Positions 1-9,392 of a stretch of DNA of 64,000 nucleotides are shown here, piece by piece. Source of the stretch: Sinorhizobium terangae (GTDB taxonomy: Bacteria; Pseudomonadota; Alphaproteobacteria; Rhizobiales; Rhizobiaceae); contig NZ_WITC01000026.1 of the NCBI RefSeq assembly GCF_009601505.1, positions 1 through 64,000 on the forward strand, written 5' to 3'. Every line of letters begins with the position of its first letter. The first letter of the stretch is position 1. The notes under the pieces were generated by a model. The model had not been told where the DNA came from. It was given only the letters and a program-made list of their open reading frames with translations, and did no database searches. Made by a program: the position numbers and the translations under genes.

Positions 1-48
1 AGTGCTACAGCGTCCTTTGCGCGTCTGATAAGACGCGCGGCGCTGTAG
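1..48. repeat. Palindromic intergenic repeat, probable terminator
   Basis: The first 48 bases form nested inverted repeats: outer CTACAGCG/CGCTGTAG and inner GCGCGTCT/AGACGCGC. The same modules recur at 42620-42700 and, more diverged, at 52868-52965, so this is one copy of a dispersed rhizobial palindromic element. It lies directly after the stop of the leftward ABC ATPase gene and could end its transcript. Confidence 0.75.
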
Positions 49-53
49 TCCGA

Positions 54-794
54 TCATACTTGCTCGATCGCGCCGGTAATGAGTCCGGTAACTTCTTCCG
101 GTGAGCTTGAGGCAATCGGCTTGTCTGCAACCTTTCGGCCTCGCCTCATCACGATGACGCGGTCGGCGACGTCGAAGACGTCGGGCATGCGGTGGCTGAT
201 CAGGATAACGCCGATGCCTCGGTCGCGCAGTTCCCGGATCAGGTTCAAGACTTCCGCCACCTGGCGAACCGAGATCGCCGCTGTGGGCTCGTCCATGAGC
301 ACGATCTTTGCCTCGGAGAGCATCGTGCGGGCGATTGCCACCGCTTGTCGTTGACCGCCCGACATCTGTTTGACGAGATCACGCGGCCGTGTTTCCGATT
401 TCAGCTCCCTGAAAATCTCGCCGGCACGCTTGTACATCCTCTTGTGGTCGAGAATGCGCAGCGGACCGAGACCGCGCCGCAACTCTCGTCCGAGAAACAC
501 ATTCGCCGCAGCCGTCAGGTTGTTGCAGAGCGCCAGGTCCTGGTAGACGATCTCGATCCCGTACTGGCGCGCCTCCACGGGGCGGTGAAGCACGAGTTCC
601 TCGCCATTGAGGCGCATTGTCCCGTGGCTTGGCCGAAAGTTGCCGGCGATCATCTTGACCAACGTGGACTTGCCGGCGCCGTTGTCGCCCATCAGGCCGA
701 CCACCTGCCCCGCTTCCAGCGAAAGCGAAACGTCACTGACCGCCTGGATGGCGCCGAAATGTTTGGAAATGTTGGCGAGTTCGAGAACCGCCAC
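54..794 (-). CDS. Sugar ABC transporter ATP-binding protein (FrcA/RbsA-like, single domain)
   Basis: This 246-residue protein is a single nucleotide-binding domain that would power import of a sugar across the inner membrane. Walker A is GDNGAGKST (about residues 36-44), the signature is MSGGQ (about 144) and Walker B is IVLMDEPTAA (about 162). It is half the size of the double-domain RbsA/XylG proteins, matching the FrcA type used for fructose or related sugars. It is transcribed leftward, divergently from the epimerase and sugar-binding protein genes at 1046-3064, which probably belong to the same system. No permease is visible in the window; it may lie left of base 1, though the hairpin at 1-48 argues for a transcript end there. 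The substrate cannot be read from the sequence. Confidence 0.9.
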   Translation of the reverse strand: MAVLELANISKHFGAIQAVSDVSLSLEAGQVVGLMGDNGAGKSTLVKMIAGNFRPSHGTMRLNGEELVLHRPVEARQYGIEIVYQDLALCNNLTAAANVFLGRELRRGLGPLRILDHKRMYKRAGEIFRELKSETRPRDLVKQMSGGQRQAVAIARTMLSEAKIVLMDEPTAAISVRQVAEVLNLIRELRDRGIGVILISHRMPDVFDVADRVIVMRRGRKVADKPIASSSPEEVTGLITGAIEQV

Positions 795-977
795 GGCCTT
801 CTATCCTCCCGATGGCTCCAGGCTTGCGGCCCCTCCACCTCGGATGCGGAGCCGTCGCGATCTCGCTTCTCCGATTTCCTCCCCGAAAGAGCGATTAAGC
901 GAATTTACGCAAAACCTTCCGACAGCGTCAATCGATTGTCGTGCGATTCAAGTCGCTTCGCGCGGACAAGAATTCAT

Positions 978-990
978 TTTGTATTACAAA
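978..990. promoter_or_regulatory. Perfect palindrome, possible GntR-type operator
   Basis: TTTGTATTACAAA is a perfect 13-bp palindrome in the divergent promoter region between the ABC ATPase (start 794) and the epimerase (start 1046). It contains TTGT-N3-ACAA, the usual core of FadR-subfamily GntR operators. No GntR gene lies next to it in the window, so the regulator is unknown. This is inference from the motif and its place. Confidence 0.4.
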
Positions 991-1045
991 TACTCGTTGA
1001 CGAGCGAAGCGCGCGGATATTAGCTTTGAAAAGGGGAGCAAGAGC

Positions 1046-2026
1046 ATGCTTATCCTTGTCACCGGTGCAACGGGCAAGGTCGGGCGGCACTTCATTGCTG
1101 GGCTGCTTGACGATCCGCGATTTTCCGAGGCGCGCATCCGTGCGCTTTGTCATAATCGCTTGTGCCCGGAAACCGACCGGGTCGAGGTGGCGCGGGGATC
1201 GATCGCCGACCGGCGCATCGTGTCCGAAGCGCTCGCCGACGTCACCCATGTGGTGCACCTCGTCACCTGCAAGGAGACTCCCGACGACGTCATGGATGTT
1301 ACGGTCAAGGGACTTTTCTGGCTGCTGGAGGAGTTCCGCGCAAGCGCGACCGCGTCCCAGTTCATCCTCATCGGCGGCGATGCCGGCATCGGTCATTTCT
1401 ATTATCGCCATGATGGGCCAATTACCGAGAAGGTGCCGCATCAGGCCTATCCCGGGTGCTATGCACTGTCGAAGGTGCTGGAAGAGGTGATGCTGGAGCA
1501 GTTCGGCATTCAGTACGGCCTCAATGGCTGCTGCCTACGCGCGCCGTGGATCATGGAGAAGGACGACTTCAAGTATACGCTGTCGTTCGGCAACGACGTC
1601 TTCGGCGGCCCAGTGTGGAAGAACCTCGTTCCGGAGGCCGATGCGAAGCGCTACGCCAGAGACGGCACGGTGCCGCTGCTGCGCGATGCCGACGGGCGGC
1701 CGCTGAAACGCAATTTCGTGCATGTCGATGATCTGGTCTCCGCCATATTGGCGGCGATCGACAATCCACGCGCGACGCGGCAGCTCTTCAACATCTCAAT
1801 GGACAGGCCGGTCGACTATGGCGAAGTTGCCACCTATCTCGCCCGCACCCGCGGCCTCGGTTCAGTCGATATAGCAAGCCAGTTTCACTCGAACTGGATG
1901 GACAACAGCAAGGCGAAGTACCTGCTGAACTGGCGACCTGACTACGACATGGAAAAGCTTATCGACTCGGCTTGGCAGTACGAGCGTTCCCAGGATGATC
2001 CGCGCATCGTCTGGTACCCGGGTTGA
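1046..2026 (+). CDS. NAD-dependent epimerase/dehydratase (extended SDR)
   Basis: The 326-residue product is an extended short-chain dehydrogenase of the sugar epimerase/dehydratase type. The N-terminal nucleotide-binding motif is TGATGKVG (residues 7-14) and the catalytic pair is in YALSK (about residues 139-143). A purine-rich ribosome site (GGGGAG) precedes the ATG. The gene lies 48 bases before a sugar-binding protein gene and is divergent from a sugar ABC ATPase, so it probably acts on the imported sugar or its derivative, in the cytoplasm. The exact substrate (uronate, sugar lactone, nucleotide sugar) cannot be told. Confidence 0.85.
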   Translation: MLILVTGATGKVGRHFIAGLLDDPRFSEARIRALCHNRLCPETDRVEVARGSIADRRIVSEALADVTHVVHLVTCKETPDDVMDVTVKGLFWLLEEFRASATASQFILIGGDAGIGHFYYRHDGPITEKVPHQAYPGCYALSKVLEEVMLEQFGIQYGLNGCCLRAPWIMEKDDFKYTLSFGNDVFGGPVWKNLVPEADAKRYARDGTVPLLRDADGRPLKRNFVHVDDLVSAILAAIDNPRATRQLFNISMDRPVDYGEVATYLARTRGLGSVDIASQFHSNWMDNSKAKYLLNWRPDYDMEKLIDSAWQYERSQDDPRIVWYPG

Positions 2027-2074
2027 TTTGTGGAGCGGGCACGTGGGTGCCCGTTTGTTTCAAGGGAGGAAGGA

Positions 2075-3064
2075 ATGAGGAAGGCACTATTGCTTGCCGT
2101 TGCCGTCTTGGCACTCAGCGCCGGAACGGCCATGGCCCAGAAGAAACAGCTCGTCATCGTGGTGAAGGGCCTCGACAACCCGTTCTTCGAAGCGATCAAC
2201 CAGGGTTGCCAGAAGTGGAACAAGGAAAACCCGGATTCGGAATATGAGTGCTTCTACACTGGCCCGGCATCAACGTCGGACGAGGCCGGCGAGGCACAGA
2301 TCGTCCAGGATATGCTGGGCAAGGCAGAAACGGCGGCCATTGCCATCTCGCCATCCAACGCAAAACTCATCGCCCAAACACTGAAGACGGCCAATCCGTC
2401 GATTCCGGTGATGACGCTGGATGCGGATCTTGCTGCAGAAGATTCAGCACTGCGCAAAACCTATCTTGGCACCGACAACTACCTGATGGGCGCGCGGATC
2501 GCCGAATACATCAAGAAGGCCAAACCGAATGGCGGCAAGATCTGCACGATCGAAGGCAATCCCGGTGCCGACAATATCCTGCGCCGGGCGCAGGGGATGC
2601 GGGACACACTGACCGGTCAAAAGGGTCTCGCAGAACTGAAGGGCGAAGGCGGCTGGACAGAAGTCGCCGGTTGCCCGGTCTTCACCAATGACGACGGCGC
2701 CAAGGGTGTCCAGGCCATGACCGATATCCTCGCGGCCAACCCGGACCTCGATGCCTTCGGCATCATGGGCGGCTGGCCGTTGTTTGGTGCCCCGCAACCC
2801 TATCGCGATCTCTTCAAGCCGATGGCCGACAAGATCGCCAAGAACGAGTTCGTCATCGGCGCCGCCGACACCATCGGCGACGAAGTCGCGATCGCGCGCG
2901 AGGGCCTCGTAACAGCGCTCGTCGGCCAGCGGCCATTCGAGATGGGTTACAAGGCGCCATCGGTCATGCTGGACCTGATCGCCGGAAAGCCCGTGGAAGA
3001 CCCGGTGTTCACCGGTCTCGACGAGTGCACGAAGGATACCGTCGACACCTGCATTCAAAAGTAA
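2075..3064 (+). CDS. Sugar ABC transporter substrate-binding protein
   Basis: A 329-residue periplasmic binding protein of the ribose/galactose class (Peripla_BP_4). The start at 2075 is preferred over an upstream in-frame codon because AAGGGAGGAAGGA lies immediately upstream and because it gives a clean Sec signal peptide ending in AMA-QKK. The mature chain carries the class features of two alternating alpha/beta lobes (KGLDNPFF, AIAISPSNAK, GNPGADNILRR). It follows the epimerase gene closely and is divergent from the ATPase at 54-794; together they look like parts of one sugar uptake and conversion system. The sugar is unknown. Confidence 0.9.
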   Translation: MRKALLLAVAVLALSAGTAMAQKKQLVIVVKGLDNPFFEAINQGCQKWNKENPDSEYECFYTGPASTSDEAGEAQIVQDMLGKAETAAIAISPSNAKLIAQTLKTANPSIPVMTLDADLAAEDSALRKTYLGTDNYLMGARIAEYIKKAKPNGGKICTIEGNPGADNILRRAQGMRDTLTGQKGLAELKGEGGWTEVAGCPVFTNDDGAKGVQAMTDILAANPDLDAFGIMGGWPLFGAPQPYRDLFKPMADKIAKNEFVIGAADTIGDEVAIAREGLVTALVGQRPFEMGYKAPSVMLDLIAGKPVEDPVFTGLDECTKDTVDTCIQK

Positions 3065-3120
3065 CGCCATATGATGGAGGCCGACCACTTGTCGTGCCGG
3101 CCCCCATCAAAGACTACATC

Positions 3121-4518
3121 TTAGATGTGCCAGCCGGCGTCGAGCGAATAGGCCTTGATGTAGTCGATCTTCATTTCAGCCCCGTCGACAAGACCGTCGG
3201 CCGGCGTGCCCGCGATACCTCCGACAGCGAGATTCACGAGCATATACATCGGATCGTGCATGTCCGAGGGTGTGTCGGCGTGTGCGATAGCGACGTCGTC
3301 GAAGTACCAGACGATCTCGTCTTCCGTCCAAAGCACCCCGTATTTGTGGAAGCCGCTGGTGTCGGCGACTTTAACGGCGCTGGCAATGCTGGTCTGCGAG
3401 CCGGTTTCGTTGGAGTGGACGGTGGCGATGATGGTGTTCGGGTCCTGCCCGCGCATTTCCACGACATCCAGTTCCGGCGGCCAGGAGCCGTCGGCCGGGA
3501 GCAGCCAGAAGGCCGGCCAGACGCCTTGGTCGTTCGGCATGTCGGCGCGAATCTCGAAATAGCCGTAAGTCTGGGCAAAGGACGAATGAGTCGTGAGCAG
3601 GCCCGAGGTATAGTCGTAACCGTTGATCTCAGCCTGAATGGCATCGGATGCCGGCGCCGCGGTGATCGTCAGGACACCGTTGTTGACCGAGAACGGATTA
3701 GCGGAAGCCGTCGGCTGATAGGCCGGGTTGATATACCATTGCAGTTCGCCGTTACCCGTGAGCGTGCTTCCCTTTTCCGGTGCCCACCAGAATTTTGCAT
3801 CCCAGATACCGCTCGCGCCGTCACGGAGCTGCAGGGTATTAAAATCGTCGGAAAAGGTCTGGGTCAGAACGGACCGGTCGAGGCTCAACTGGAACTGGCT
3901 TGCCTGCAGTTCGTCGACCGTCGTATCGGCGAAGACCAGGCTCTCGCCGTTGGCGAAGCTAAGCCGGAGATTGCCACCTTCCTGCACCATATTGTCGAGG
4001 AGTTGGTTGAACGAAGTCACGCCATAGCCGTTAAGTCGCACGATGTCGTTCGAGCTGAAATCGGTGATCAGATCGCTGCCATTGCCCTTCGAGAAGACGA
4101 AGATGTCGGCGCCGCCCGCCCCGATCAGGACGTCATTGCCGCCGTCGCCGTCGATCGTCTGGCTTCCGGAGCCACCGGTGATGATGTTGTCGCCGTCATT
4201 GCCGAAGGCGAAACGTCCGTTGCCGGTGACGGTCAGGTTCTCGAAATTGTCCGGCAGGGTGTAGCTCATCCAGGTGTTGATTGTATCGACACCCTCGCCG
4301 GCCGCCTCATAGGCGCGGTTAATCCCTGAATAGAGATAATAAATGTCGTCGCCCTTGCCGCCGATCATGGTGACATTGACGGAACTGTCGCCCCAGATGG
4401 AATCGTTACCAGACGTCCCGTAGAGTGTGGGTCCCGATCCGGTGGCGGAAAACCAGGCCGTCGAACTTCCGCTGTAATACAGCGGCTTGCCCACGGCGTT
4501 CAGCACAGTTCTGCTCAT
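3121..4518 (-). CDS. exsH: Secreted endo-1,3-1,4-beta-glycanase with RTX repeats (ExsH-like)
   Basis: This 465-residue enzyme should cleave succinoglycan-type exopolysaccharide outside the cell. The N-terminal half carries haemolysin-type calcium-binding repeats (GNDSIWGD, GGKGDD, GNDGDN, GDGGND, GAGGAD; about residues 35-140) and no Sec signal, which fits type I secretion through PrsD-PrsE as known for S. meliloti ExsH. The C-terminal half is a glycoside hydrolase family 16 domain with the catalytic motif ELDVVE at about 349-354 (nucleophile and acid/base glutamates). It is divergent from exsG. Its partner glycanase exoK is in the exo cluster at 29595. Length and gene order match S. meliloti exsH. 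Confidence 0.93.
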   Translation of the reverse strand: MSRTVLNAVGKPLYYSGSSTAWFSATGSGPTLYGTSGNDSIWGDSSVNVTMIGGKGDDIYYLYSGINRAYEAAGEGVDTINTWMSYTLPDNFENLTVTGNGRFAFGNDGDNIITGGSGSQTIDGDGGNDVLIGAGGADIFVFSKGNGSDLITDFSSNDIVRLNGYGVTSFNQLLDNMVQEGGNLRLSFANGESLVFADTTVDELQASQFQLSLDRSVLTQTFSDDFNTLQLRDGASGIWDAKFWWAPEKGSTLTGNGELQWYINPAYQPTASANPFSVNNGVLTITAAPASDAIQAEINGYDYTSGLLTTHSSFAQTYGYFEIRADMPNDQGVWPAFWLLPADGSWPPELDVVEMRGQDPNTIIATVHSNETGSQTSIASAVKVADTSGFHKYGVLWTEDEIVWYFDDVAIAHADTPSDMHDPMYMLVNLAVGGIAGTPADGLVDGAEMKIDYIKAYSLDAGWHI

Positions 4519-4721
4519 AAAAACATCTCCGATTTTATCACTCGGTCCCCTCCACTGGTCATTCCAGTCTCTACTCCACCCGCCGGGAACCTAACATCGG
4601 GTTTGCCGACGATCTACAGTGTGACCTTGGGGGTTCTAAGGCAGGCGGCGTGCATGCCTATCCGGAACAAACCTGCCCATGCCGCGTTTCCCGGGGTCAG
4701 CGAGCGCTTGCGGAGGGACCT

Positions 4722-7592
4722 ATGTGCAGCGCAGAGGCTCTGCCGAAAACTCTAGAGAGCAAAATCGGTGCTTTGAATTCGCCGGATTTTCGGGCGGTGC
4801 TGGATGCATTGCCTATGGCGGTGTACGCCACGGACCGCGAGGGCATCATTACCTACTTCAACCAGGCGGCCGCGGATCTCGCCGGCAGGGAGCCCAAACT
4901 CGGCAAGGATCGTTGGTGCGTCAGTTGGGAGTTGCGTCGCACCGACGGATCAATTCTGCCGCATGACGAGTGCCCGATGGCCCAGACACTCAAAGAAGGG
5001 CGAGCGATCACTGGGCGCGAGATTGTGGCTGTGCGGCCGGATGGAACGATGGTTCCGCTCCGTGCCTACCCGACACCGATCTTTGACAAGTCGGGGATGA
5101 TCACGGGGGCGATCAATCTCCTTGTCGATATCAGCCAACGAAACGGCTCGGAAACTGTTCTGAGGGCGAAGCCAGAGCGAATAGACGTTCTAGACCCGGT
5201 CGTTTCCCGCTCCGGCGAAGTACACACAGCAACAGCGATCGACGACGCGAATTTACTGCTCGCCAGTCAGCTTGAGGCTGAACGCCGCCAGCGGGCCGAA
5301 CAGGATTCCCGGTTTCTCGCAGCGATCGTCGAGTCCTCCGACGACGCCATCGTTAGCAAGGACTTGAATGGCATCATCACCAGTTGGAACAAGGGAGCCG
5401 AGCGTCTGTTTGGGTATGCCGCCGACGAAGTGATCGGGAAGCCGATCACCATTCTCATTCCGCCCGGCCATGAGAATGAGGAGCCGCATATCCTCGATCG
5501 CATCCGCAATGGATTGCGTATCGATCACTACGAAACGAAGCGTCAGCGCAAGGACGGACGCCTTGTGGATATCTCGCTCACGGTGTCCCCCGTTCGTGAC
5601 GCCACAGGTCAAATAATCGGCGCCTCGAAAATCGCCCGCAATATCACGGAATGGAGGCAAGCCGAAGAGACTATGAAAGCGCGGCTGCGCGAGCAGGCTG
5701 CGCTCTACCACCTCACTGAAAAGCTTCATCGCGCCAAAGGCCTTGAAGAGGTCTACGACGCGGCGCTGGATGCCATCAAAGCGGCGCTCAATTGCAGCCG
5801 CGCGTCGATTCTGTTGTTCGACCAGTCCGACACAATGCGCTTCGTGGCGTCGAGCGGATTGTCGGAACATTACCGTCATGCCGTCGACGGCCATTCTCCA
5901 TGGACCCGGGAGGCGCACGATCCGGATCCGATCTTCGTCGAAGACGTGGCCGGAGCCGACCTCTCCGACGATCTCAGAGCGACAATTGCATCGGAAGGCA
6001 TTGCCGCGCTCGGATTTATTCCCTTGATTTCCGGAGGAAGGCTGATCGGCAAGTTCATGGCCTATTACGACGAGGCTCATGTGTTTACCGAGACGGAGAT
6101 CAGCCTTGCGCTGACAATCGCCCGACAGCTCGGATTCAGCATACAGCGCATCCGGGCCGAACAGGCGAGGCAACTCGCGGAAGAGCAACTGCGATGCAAC
6201 GAGGCCAGCGAACGGGCACGCGCGGCCGAAATGCAGGCCATTATGGAGGCCGTCCCGACGCCCATCTGGATAACACGAACGCCTGACTGCCGTGTCATCG
6301 AGGGTAACCGAAGCGCCTACGAGTTGCTTCGGCTACCGCCAGGTTCGAACCTCTCGTTTTCGGCGCCCCCTGAGGAGCGGCCATCCGGCTTTCAAGTTTT
6401 CTCGGCGGGCAGGATATCGTCAGCCGATGAACTGCCCGTGCAGCGCGCCGCACGCGGAGAAGAGGTCGAAAACTTCGAACAGGACATCCGGTTCGATGAT
6501 GGTAAGTCGCGCCATCTCCTCGGCAACGCGACCCCGTTGCGGAACGCTCTTGGAGAAGTAACGGGCGCCGTGGCCGCCTTCATCGACATCACAGAGCGCA
6601 AGCAGACAGAGGAAGCCCTTCGAGAGAGCGAGCGCCGGCTCAAAATGGCTCTGGATGCCGGGCGGATGGGTGCCTGGGAGTGGAACCTGCAGAGCGGCAG
6701 AGTGATCTGGTCACCCGGACTTGAGGTGCTTCATCATCTCGAGCCGGGAACATTCGAAGGGACACTTGCAGATTTCAAGCGTGATATTCATCCCGCTGAT
6801 CTTCCGGCCGTCGAACAGGCGATCGAGAGGGCCCTCGCGACCCGCGACGACTATCATGTCGTATACCGCATGCGCCTGTTCGACGGAACGATACGCTGGA
6901 TGGAAGCCTTTGGCCGGTTCTCGCCCTCAGACAGCGCGGCGGGTGAGCGTCTGGCCGGAATTTGCATGGACATCACCGAGCGAAAGGAGACCGAGGCGCA
7001 GAGGGACCTGCTTGTCGCTGAACTCAGCCACCGCGTGAAGAATACGCTGGCCACGGTCAACTCGATCGCACGACAGTCATTTTCGATGAACCCGGACGCA
7101 CGCGATGCGCAGCGATCGTTCGATGCCCGCATCCGGGCGTTGGCACAAGCACATACCCGTCTTGCAGAGACCAGGTGGTCAGGAGTTTCTCTTGAGACGA
7201 TATTTTCCGATGAGCTGGCGCCCTATCGAAACGAGAACGTAGACAACATCTCTCTCTACGGCCCACCAACGACGCTGCCGCCAAAACATGCCCTGACCCT
7301 TGGTATGGCCGCGCATGAACTTGCCACCAATGCCGCCAAGCACGGCGCGCTCTCCGTAAAAGCTGGTCGCGTAAGCGTCGATTGGACTGTCGACCCGACC
7401 GACCACCGGCTTTGCATCCGCTGGAGGGAGACGGGAGGCCCTTCCGTCTCGCCGCCAAGCCGAAACGGTTTCGGGCGCTTGCTTCTCGAACGGGTCCTCG
7501 CTTCCGACCTGGGCGGTGATGTCCGCCTGGAGTTTGCGTCCAAAGGACTGAACTGCACGATCGACGTGCCCTATCTCAGGGGTGCCGAATGA
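4722..7592 (+). CDS. exsG: Multi-PAS HWE-family sensor histidine kinase (ExsG-like)
   Basis: A 956-residue soluble sensor kinase. The start at 4722 is chosen because GGAGGGA lies six bases upstream; an in-frame ATG at 4650 lacks such a site. Domains in order: PAS (about 23-137), PAS (about 196-315), GAF (about 335-480), PAS (about 503-626), PAS (about 633-756), then an HWE/HisKA_2 kinase with the H-box ELSHRVKN (His near 769) and N-box HELATNAAKHG (about 864-874) and the WRE signature near the C-terminus. No membrane segment is evident, so it senses a cytoplasmic cue through PAS/GAF. Its stop overlaps the start of the response regulator exsF by an ATGA, so the two are translationally coupled. 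Gene order matches S. meliloti exsG-exsF. Confidence 0.92.
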   Translation: MCSAEALPKTLESKIGALNSPDFRAVLDALPMAVYATDREGIITYFNQAAADLAGREPKLGKDRWCVSWELRRTDGSILPHDECPMAQTLKEGRAITGREIVAVRPDGTMVPLRAYPTPIFDKSGMITGAINLLVDISQRNGSETVLRAKPERIDVLDPVVSRSGEVHTATAIDDANLLLASQLEAERRQRAEQDSRFLAAIVESSDDAIVSKDLNGIITSWNKGAERLFGYAADEVIGKPITILIPPGHENEEPHILDRIRNGLRIDHYETKRQRKDGRLVDISLTVSPVRDATGQIIGASKIARNITEWRQAEETMKARLREQAALYHLTEKLHRAKGLEEVYDAALDAIKAALNCSRASILLFDQSDTMRFVASSGLSEHYRHAVDGHSPWTREAHDPDPIFVEDVAGADLSDDLRATIASEGIAALGFIPLISGGRLIGKFMAYYDEAHVFTETEISLALTIARQLGFSIQRIRAEQARQLAEEQLRCNEASERARAAEMQAIMEAVPTPIWITRTPDCRVIEGNRSAYELLRLPPGSNLSFSAPPEERPSGFQVFSAGRISSADELPVQRAARGEEVENFEQDIRFDDGKSRHLLGNATPLRNALGEVTGAVAAFIDITERKQTEEALRESERRLKMALDAGRMGAWEWNLQSGRVIWSPGLEVLHHLEPGTFEGTLADFKRDIHPADLPAVEQAIERALATRDDYHVVYRMRLFDGTIRWMEAFGRFSPSDSAAGERLAGICMDITERKETEAQRDLLVAELSHRVKNTLATVNSIARQSFSMNPDARDAQRSFDARIRALAQAHTRLAETRWSGVSLETIFSDELAPYRNENVDNISLYGPPTTLPPKHALTLGMAAHELATNAAKHGALSVKAGRVSVDWTVDPTDHRLCIRWRETGGPSVSPPSRNGFGRLLLERVLASDLGGDVRLEFASKGLNCTIDVPYLRGAE

Positions 7593-7954
7593 CCGAGTCC
7601 GAAGGATGCCGGGTCTTCGTCGTCGAAGACGAGTTCCTGGTGGCATTGCAGATCGAAGACGACCTCGTCGCAGCCGGCTACGTCGTGGTGGGCCCCTTCA
7701 CGACCTTGCAGGGGTCAATCATAGCGTCGCGCGAACAGCAGTTCGAAGTCGCCACGCTGGACCTGAATCTACGTGGCGAATTTGTCTATCCACTCGTCGA
7801 TGAACTGCTCGAGCGCGGCGTGCCCGTCCTGCTGCTGACGGGTTATACGGCGGCGGACTTGCCGGAGCGGTTCCGTGCGTTGCCTCGCCTGGCCAAACCC
7901 TTCGACGGCCCCGAACTGATCCGGCAGGTCGAAAGCCTTCTGCCCGCGACGTGA
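7589..7954 (+). CDS. exsF: Single-domain response regulator (ExsF-like)
   Basis: A 121-residue receiver domain without an output domain. The acidic pair is in VVEDE, the phospho-acceptor aspartate is in LDLNL, the conserved threonine in LLTGY and the lysine in LAKPF. The gene overlaps exsG by four bases, so ExsG is the expected phosphodonor. Stand-alone receivers paired with HWE kinases often relay phosphate or act by protein contact rather than by binding DNA. The output here is unknown. Confidence 0.9.
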   Translation: MTESEGCRVFVVEDEFLVALQIEDDLVAAGYVVVGPFTTLQGSIIASREQQFEVATLDLNLRGEFVYPLVDELLERGVPVLLLTGYTAADLPERFRALPRLAKPFDGPELIRQVESLLPAT

Positions 7955-8052
7955 TGGCCGCCCCGGTTTCCGTGCGATTCCGGGTCCGGGACGACAGATT
8001 GCTCCTGTTTGAATGACCTGCCCGCAGGGTTGTCGGTGAGTTGGGCTCTTTC

Positions 8053-9276
8053 CTACTCCGCGGGTTGGGGCAATGTCTCCTCCGCAGCCTCCGTTCTGCC
8101 TCCGGCCAGGATCCGCTGACCCGAAGCGATGATTGCCACGGACGCCACTCCGGCGATCACGGATACGAAGAAGCCGTGTTGCGCGCCGAAATTATCGACC
8201 ACCCAACCCGCGACGAAGGCCCCAAGTGCCATGCCAATTCCAATGCCGGTCATCACCCACGTGACGCCCTCGGTCAGCATTGACTCCGGAACCCGACGCT
8301 CGATCAAGCCAAAGGCCGTGATGAAGGTCGGTGATATTGCGATGCCGCTCACGAAGACCGCGAGAGCCAGAAGCGGCACCGTATCGGCAACAGTGAGCGG
8401 CAGGGCCGTCACCGCAAGGACACTGACAGCGATCAACAGCTGCCTCTGCAGCGGCATGCGTGGGTTCAGGGCCCCGATGATCAGCCCGACGACGAACGAC
8501 CCGATCGCGTAGACGCCGATGACAAGGCTTGCGGCATTTGGTTGCCCGAGCTCCTTGGTGATTGCAACGGCGCTGACTTCGGCCGTAGCGAACATCGAGC
8601 CGACGAATACCAGGGCGAGCGTTATGATCTGCACCGGTCGCAGCCGAATTGCCGATCCGTGGGAAACGCCGTGCTCCAGGTGACGCACTTTCGGTTCAGT
8701 CGACCGCTGCAGGACAAAAGCCGCAGTTCCGACCACAAGGAAGACGGTGCTGACCAGCATTCCCGCTTCCGGAAACAGCGCGACCGCCAGCCCGACCGAG
8801 AGCGATGCGCCGGCGATGTAAACCAGTTCGTCCGCTGCCGACTCAAAGGCGAAGGCCGTGTTCAATTCGGGACGGTCGCGGAAGAGCTCTGTCCAGCGCG
8901 CGCGCAACATCGCGGGAATGCTTGGCATTGCCGCCGCGAAAAAGGCGGACACGAACAACGCCCACGCTGGCCAATCCTGGTTCGCTCCTACTATGAGAGC
9001 AATGAAAGCCAGGACCGAGATCGCTGTCGTCGGCACCATGATGGCCGACTGGCCGAGCCGATCGACCAGTCGCGAGATTTGAGGAGAGACGAGCGCATTC
9101 GTAAGGGCGAATATTGCTGAAACCGCGCCCGCGATCCAATACTCCCCGCGTGTCTGCGACAGCATGGCGACAATGCCGATCGGTGCCATGGCAATAGGCA
9201 AGCGAGCAAAAAAGCCCGCGGCGGAGAAGCCTTTCGCGCCCCGCACACTGAATATTTCTCTGTAAGGATTAGACAT
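8053..9276 (-). CDS. MFS transporter, probable drug/metabolite efflux
   Basis: A 407-residue major facilitator protein with about twelve hydrophobic segments in two halves and an MFS A-like loop (SRLVDRLGQ) after the second segment. The start MSNPYRE at 9276 is favoured by AAGGA upstream; an in-frame ATG at 9294 is possible. It is divergent from a TetR regulator at 9393, and the space between holds three palindromes that resemble TetR operators and overlap the expected promoters. That arrangement is typical of substrate-inducible efflux systems. The substrate is unknown. Confidence 0.88.
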   Translation of the reverse strand: MSNPYREIFSVRGAKGFSAAGFFARLPIAMAPIGIVAMLSQTRGEYWIAGAVSAIFALTNALVSPQISRLVDRLGQSAIMVPTTAISVLAFIALIVGANQDWPAWALFVSAFFAAAMPSIPAMLRARWTELFRDRPELNTAFAFESAADELVYIAGASLSVGLAVALFPEAGMLVSTVFLVVGTAAFVLQRSTEPKVRHLEHGVSHGSAIRLRPVQIITLALVFVGSMFATAEVSAVAITKELGQPNAASLVIGVYAIGSFVVGLIIGALNPRMPLQRQLLIAVSVLAVTALPLTVADTVPLLALAVFVSGIAISPTFITAFGLIERRVPESMLTEGVTWVMTGIGIGMALGAFVAGWVVDNFGAQHGFFVSVIAGVASVAIIASGQRILAGGRTEAAEETLPQPAE

Positions 9277-9309
9277 GAGGTGTTCCTTCGTCATCAGGAC
9301 GCCCTACTT

Positions 9310-9375
9310 ACATACGTGGCGTATGTAGACGCTAGTTGCATACGTCACGTATGTCAAATAAAATACGCAGCGTAT
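9310..9375. promoter_or_regulatory. Three tandem TetR-type operator palindromes
   Basis: Three copies share ATACG-N3-CGTAT: ACATACGTGGCGTATGT at 9310-9326, CATACGTCACGTATG at 9339-9353 and ATACGCAGCGTAT at 9363-9375. Their centres are 28 and 23 bases apart. They fill the space between the divergent MFS (start 9276) and TetR (start 9393) genes, so one regulator can control both promoters. Confidence 0.85.
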
Positions 9376-9392
9376 GTGAAGAAGGAGAACGC

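Noticed and set aside
192-1490. A 432-codon open frame on the plus strand
   Set aside because: It runs antisense through the ABC ATPase and then out of frame through the epimerase, has low-complexity Arg/Ser-rich sequence and no ribosome site; both covered genes have clear motifs.
3025-4329. A 434-codon open frame opposite exsH
   Set aside because: It is the antisense shadow of the RTX/GH16 gene, whose domains and catalytic motif are unmistakable.
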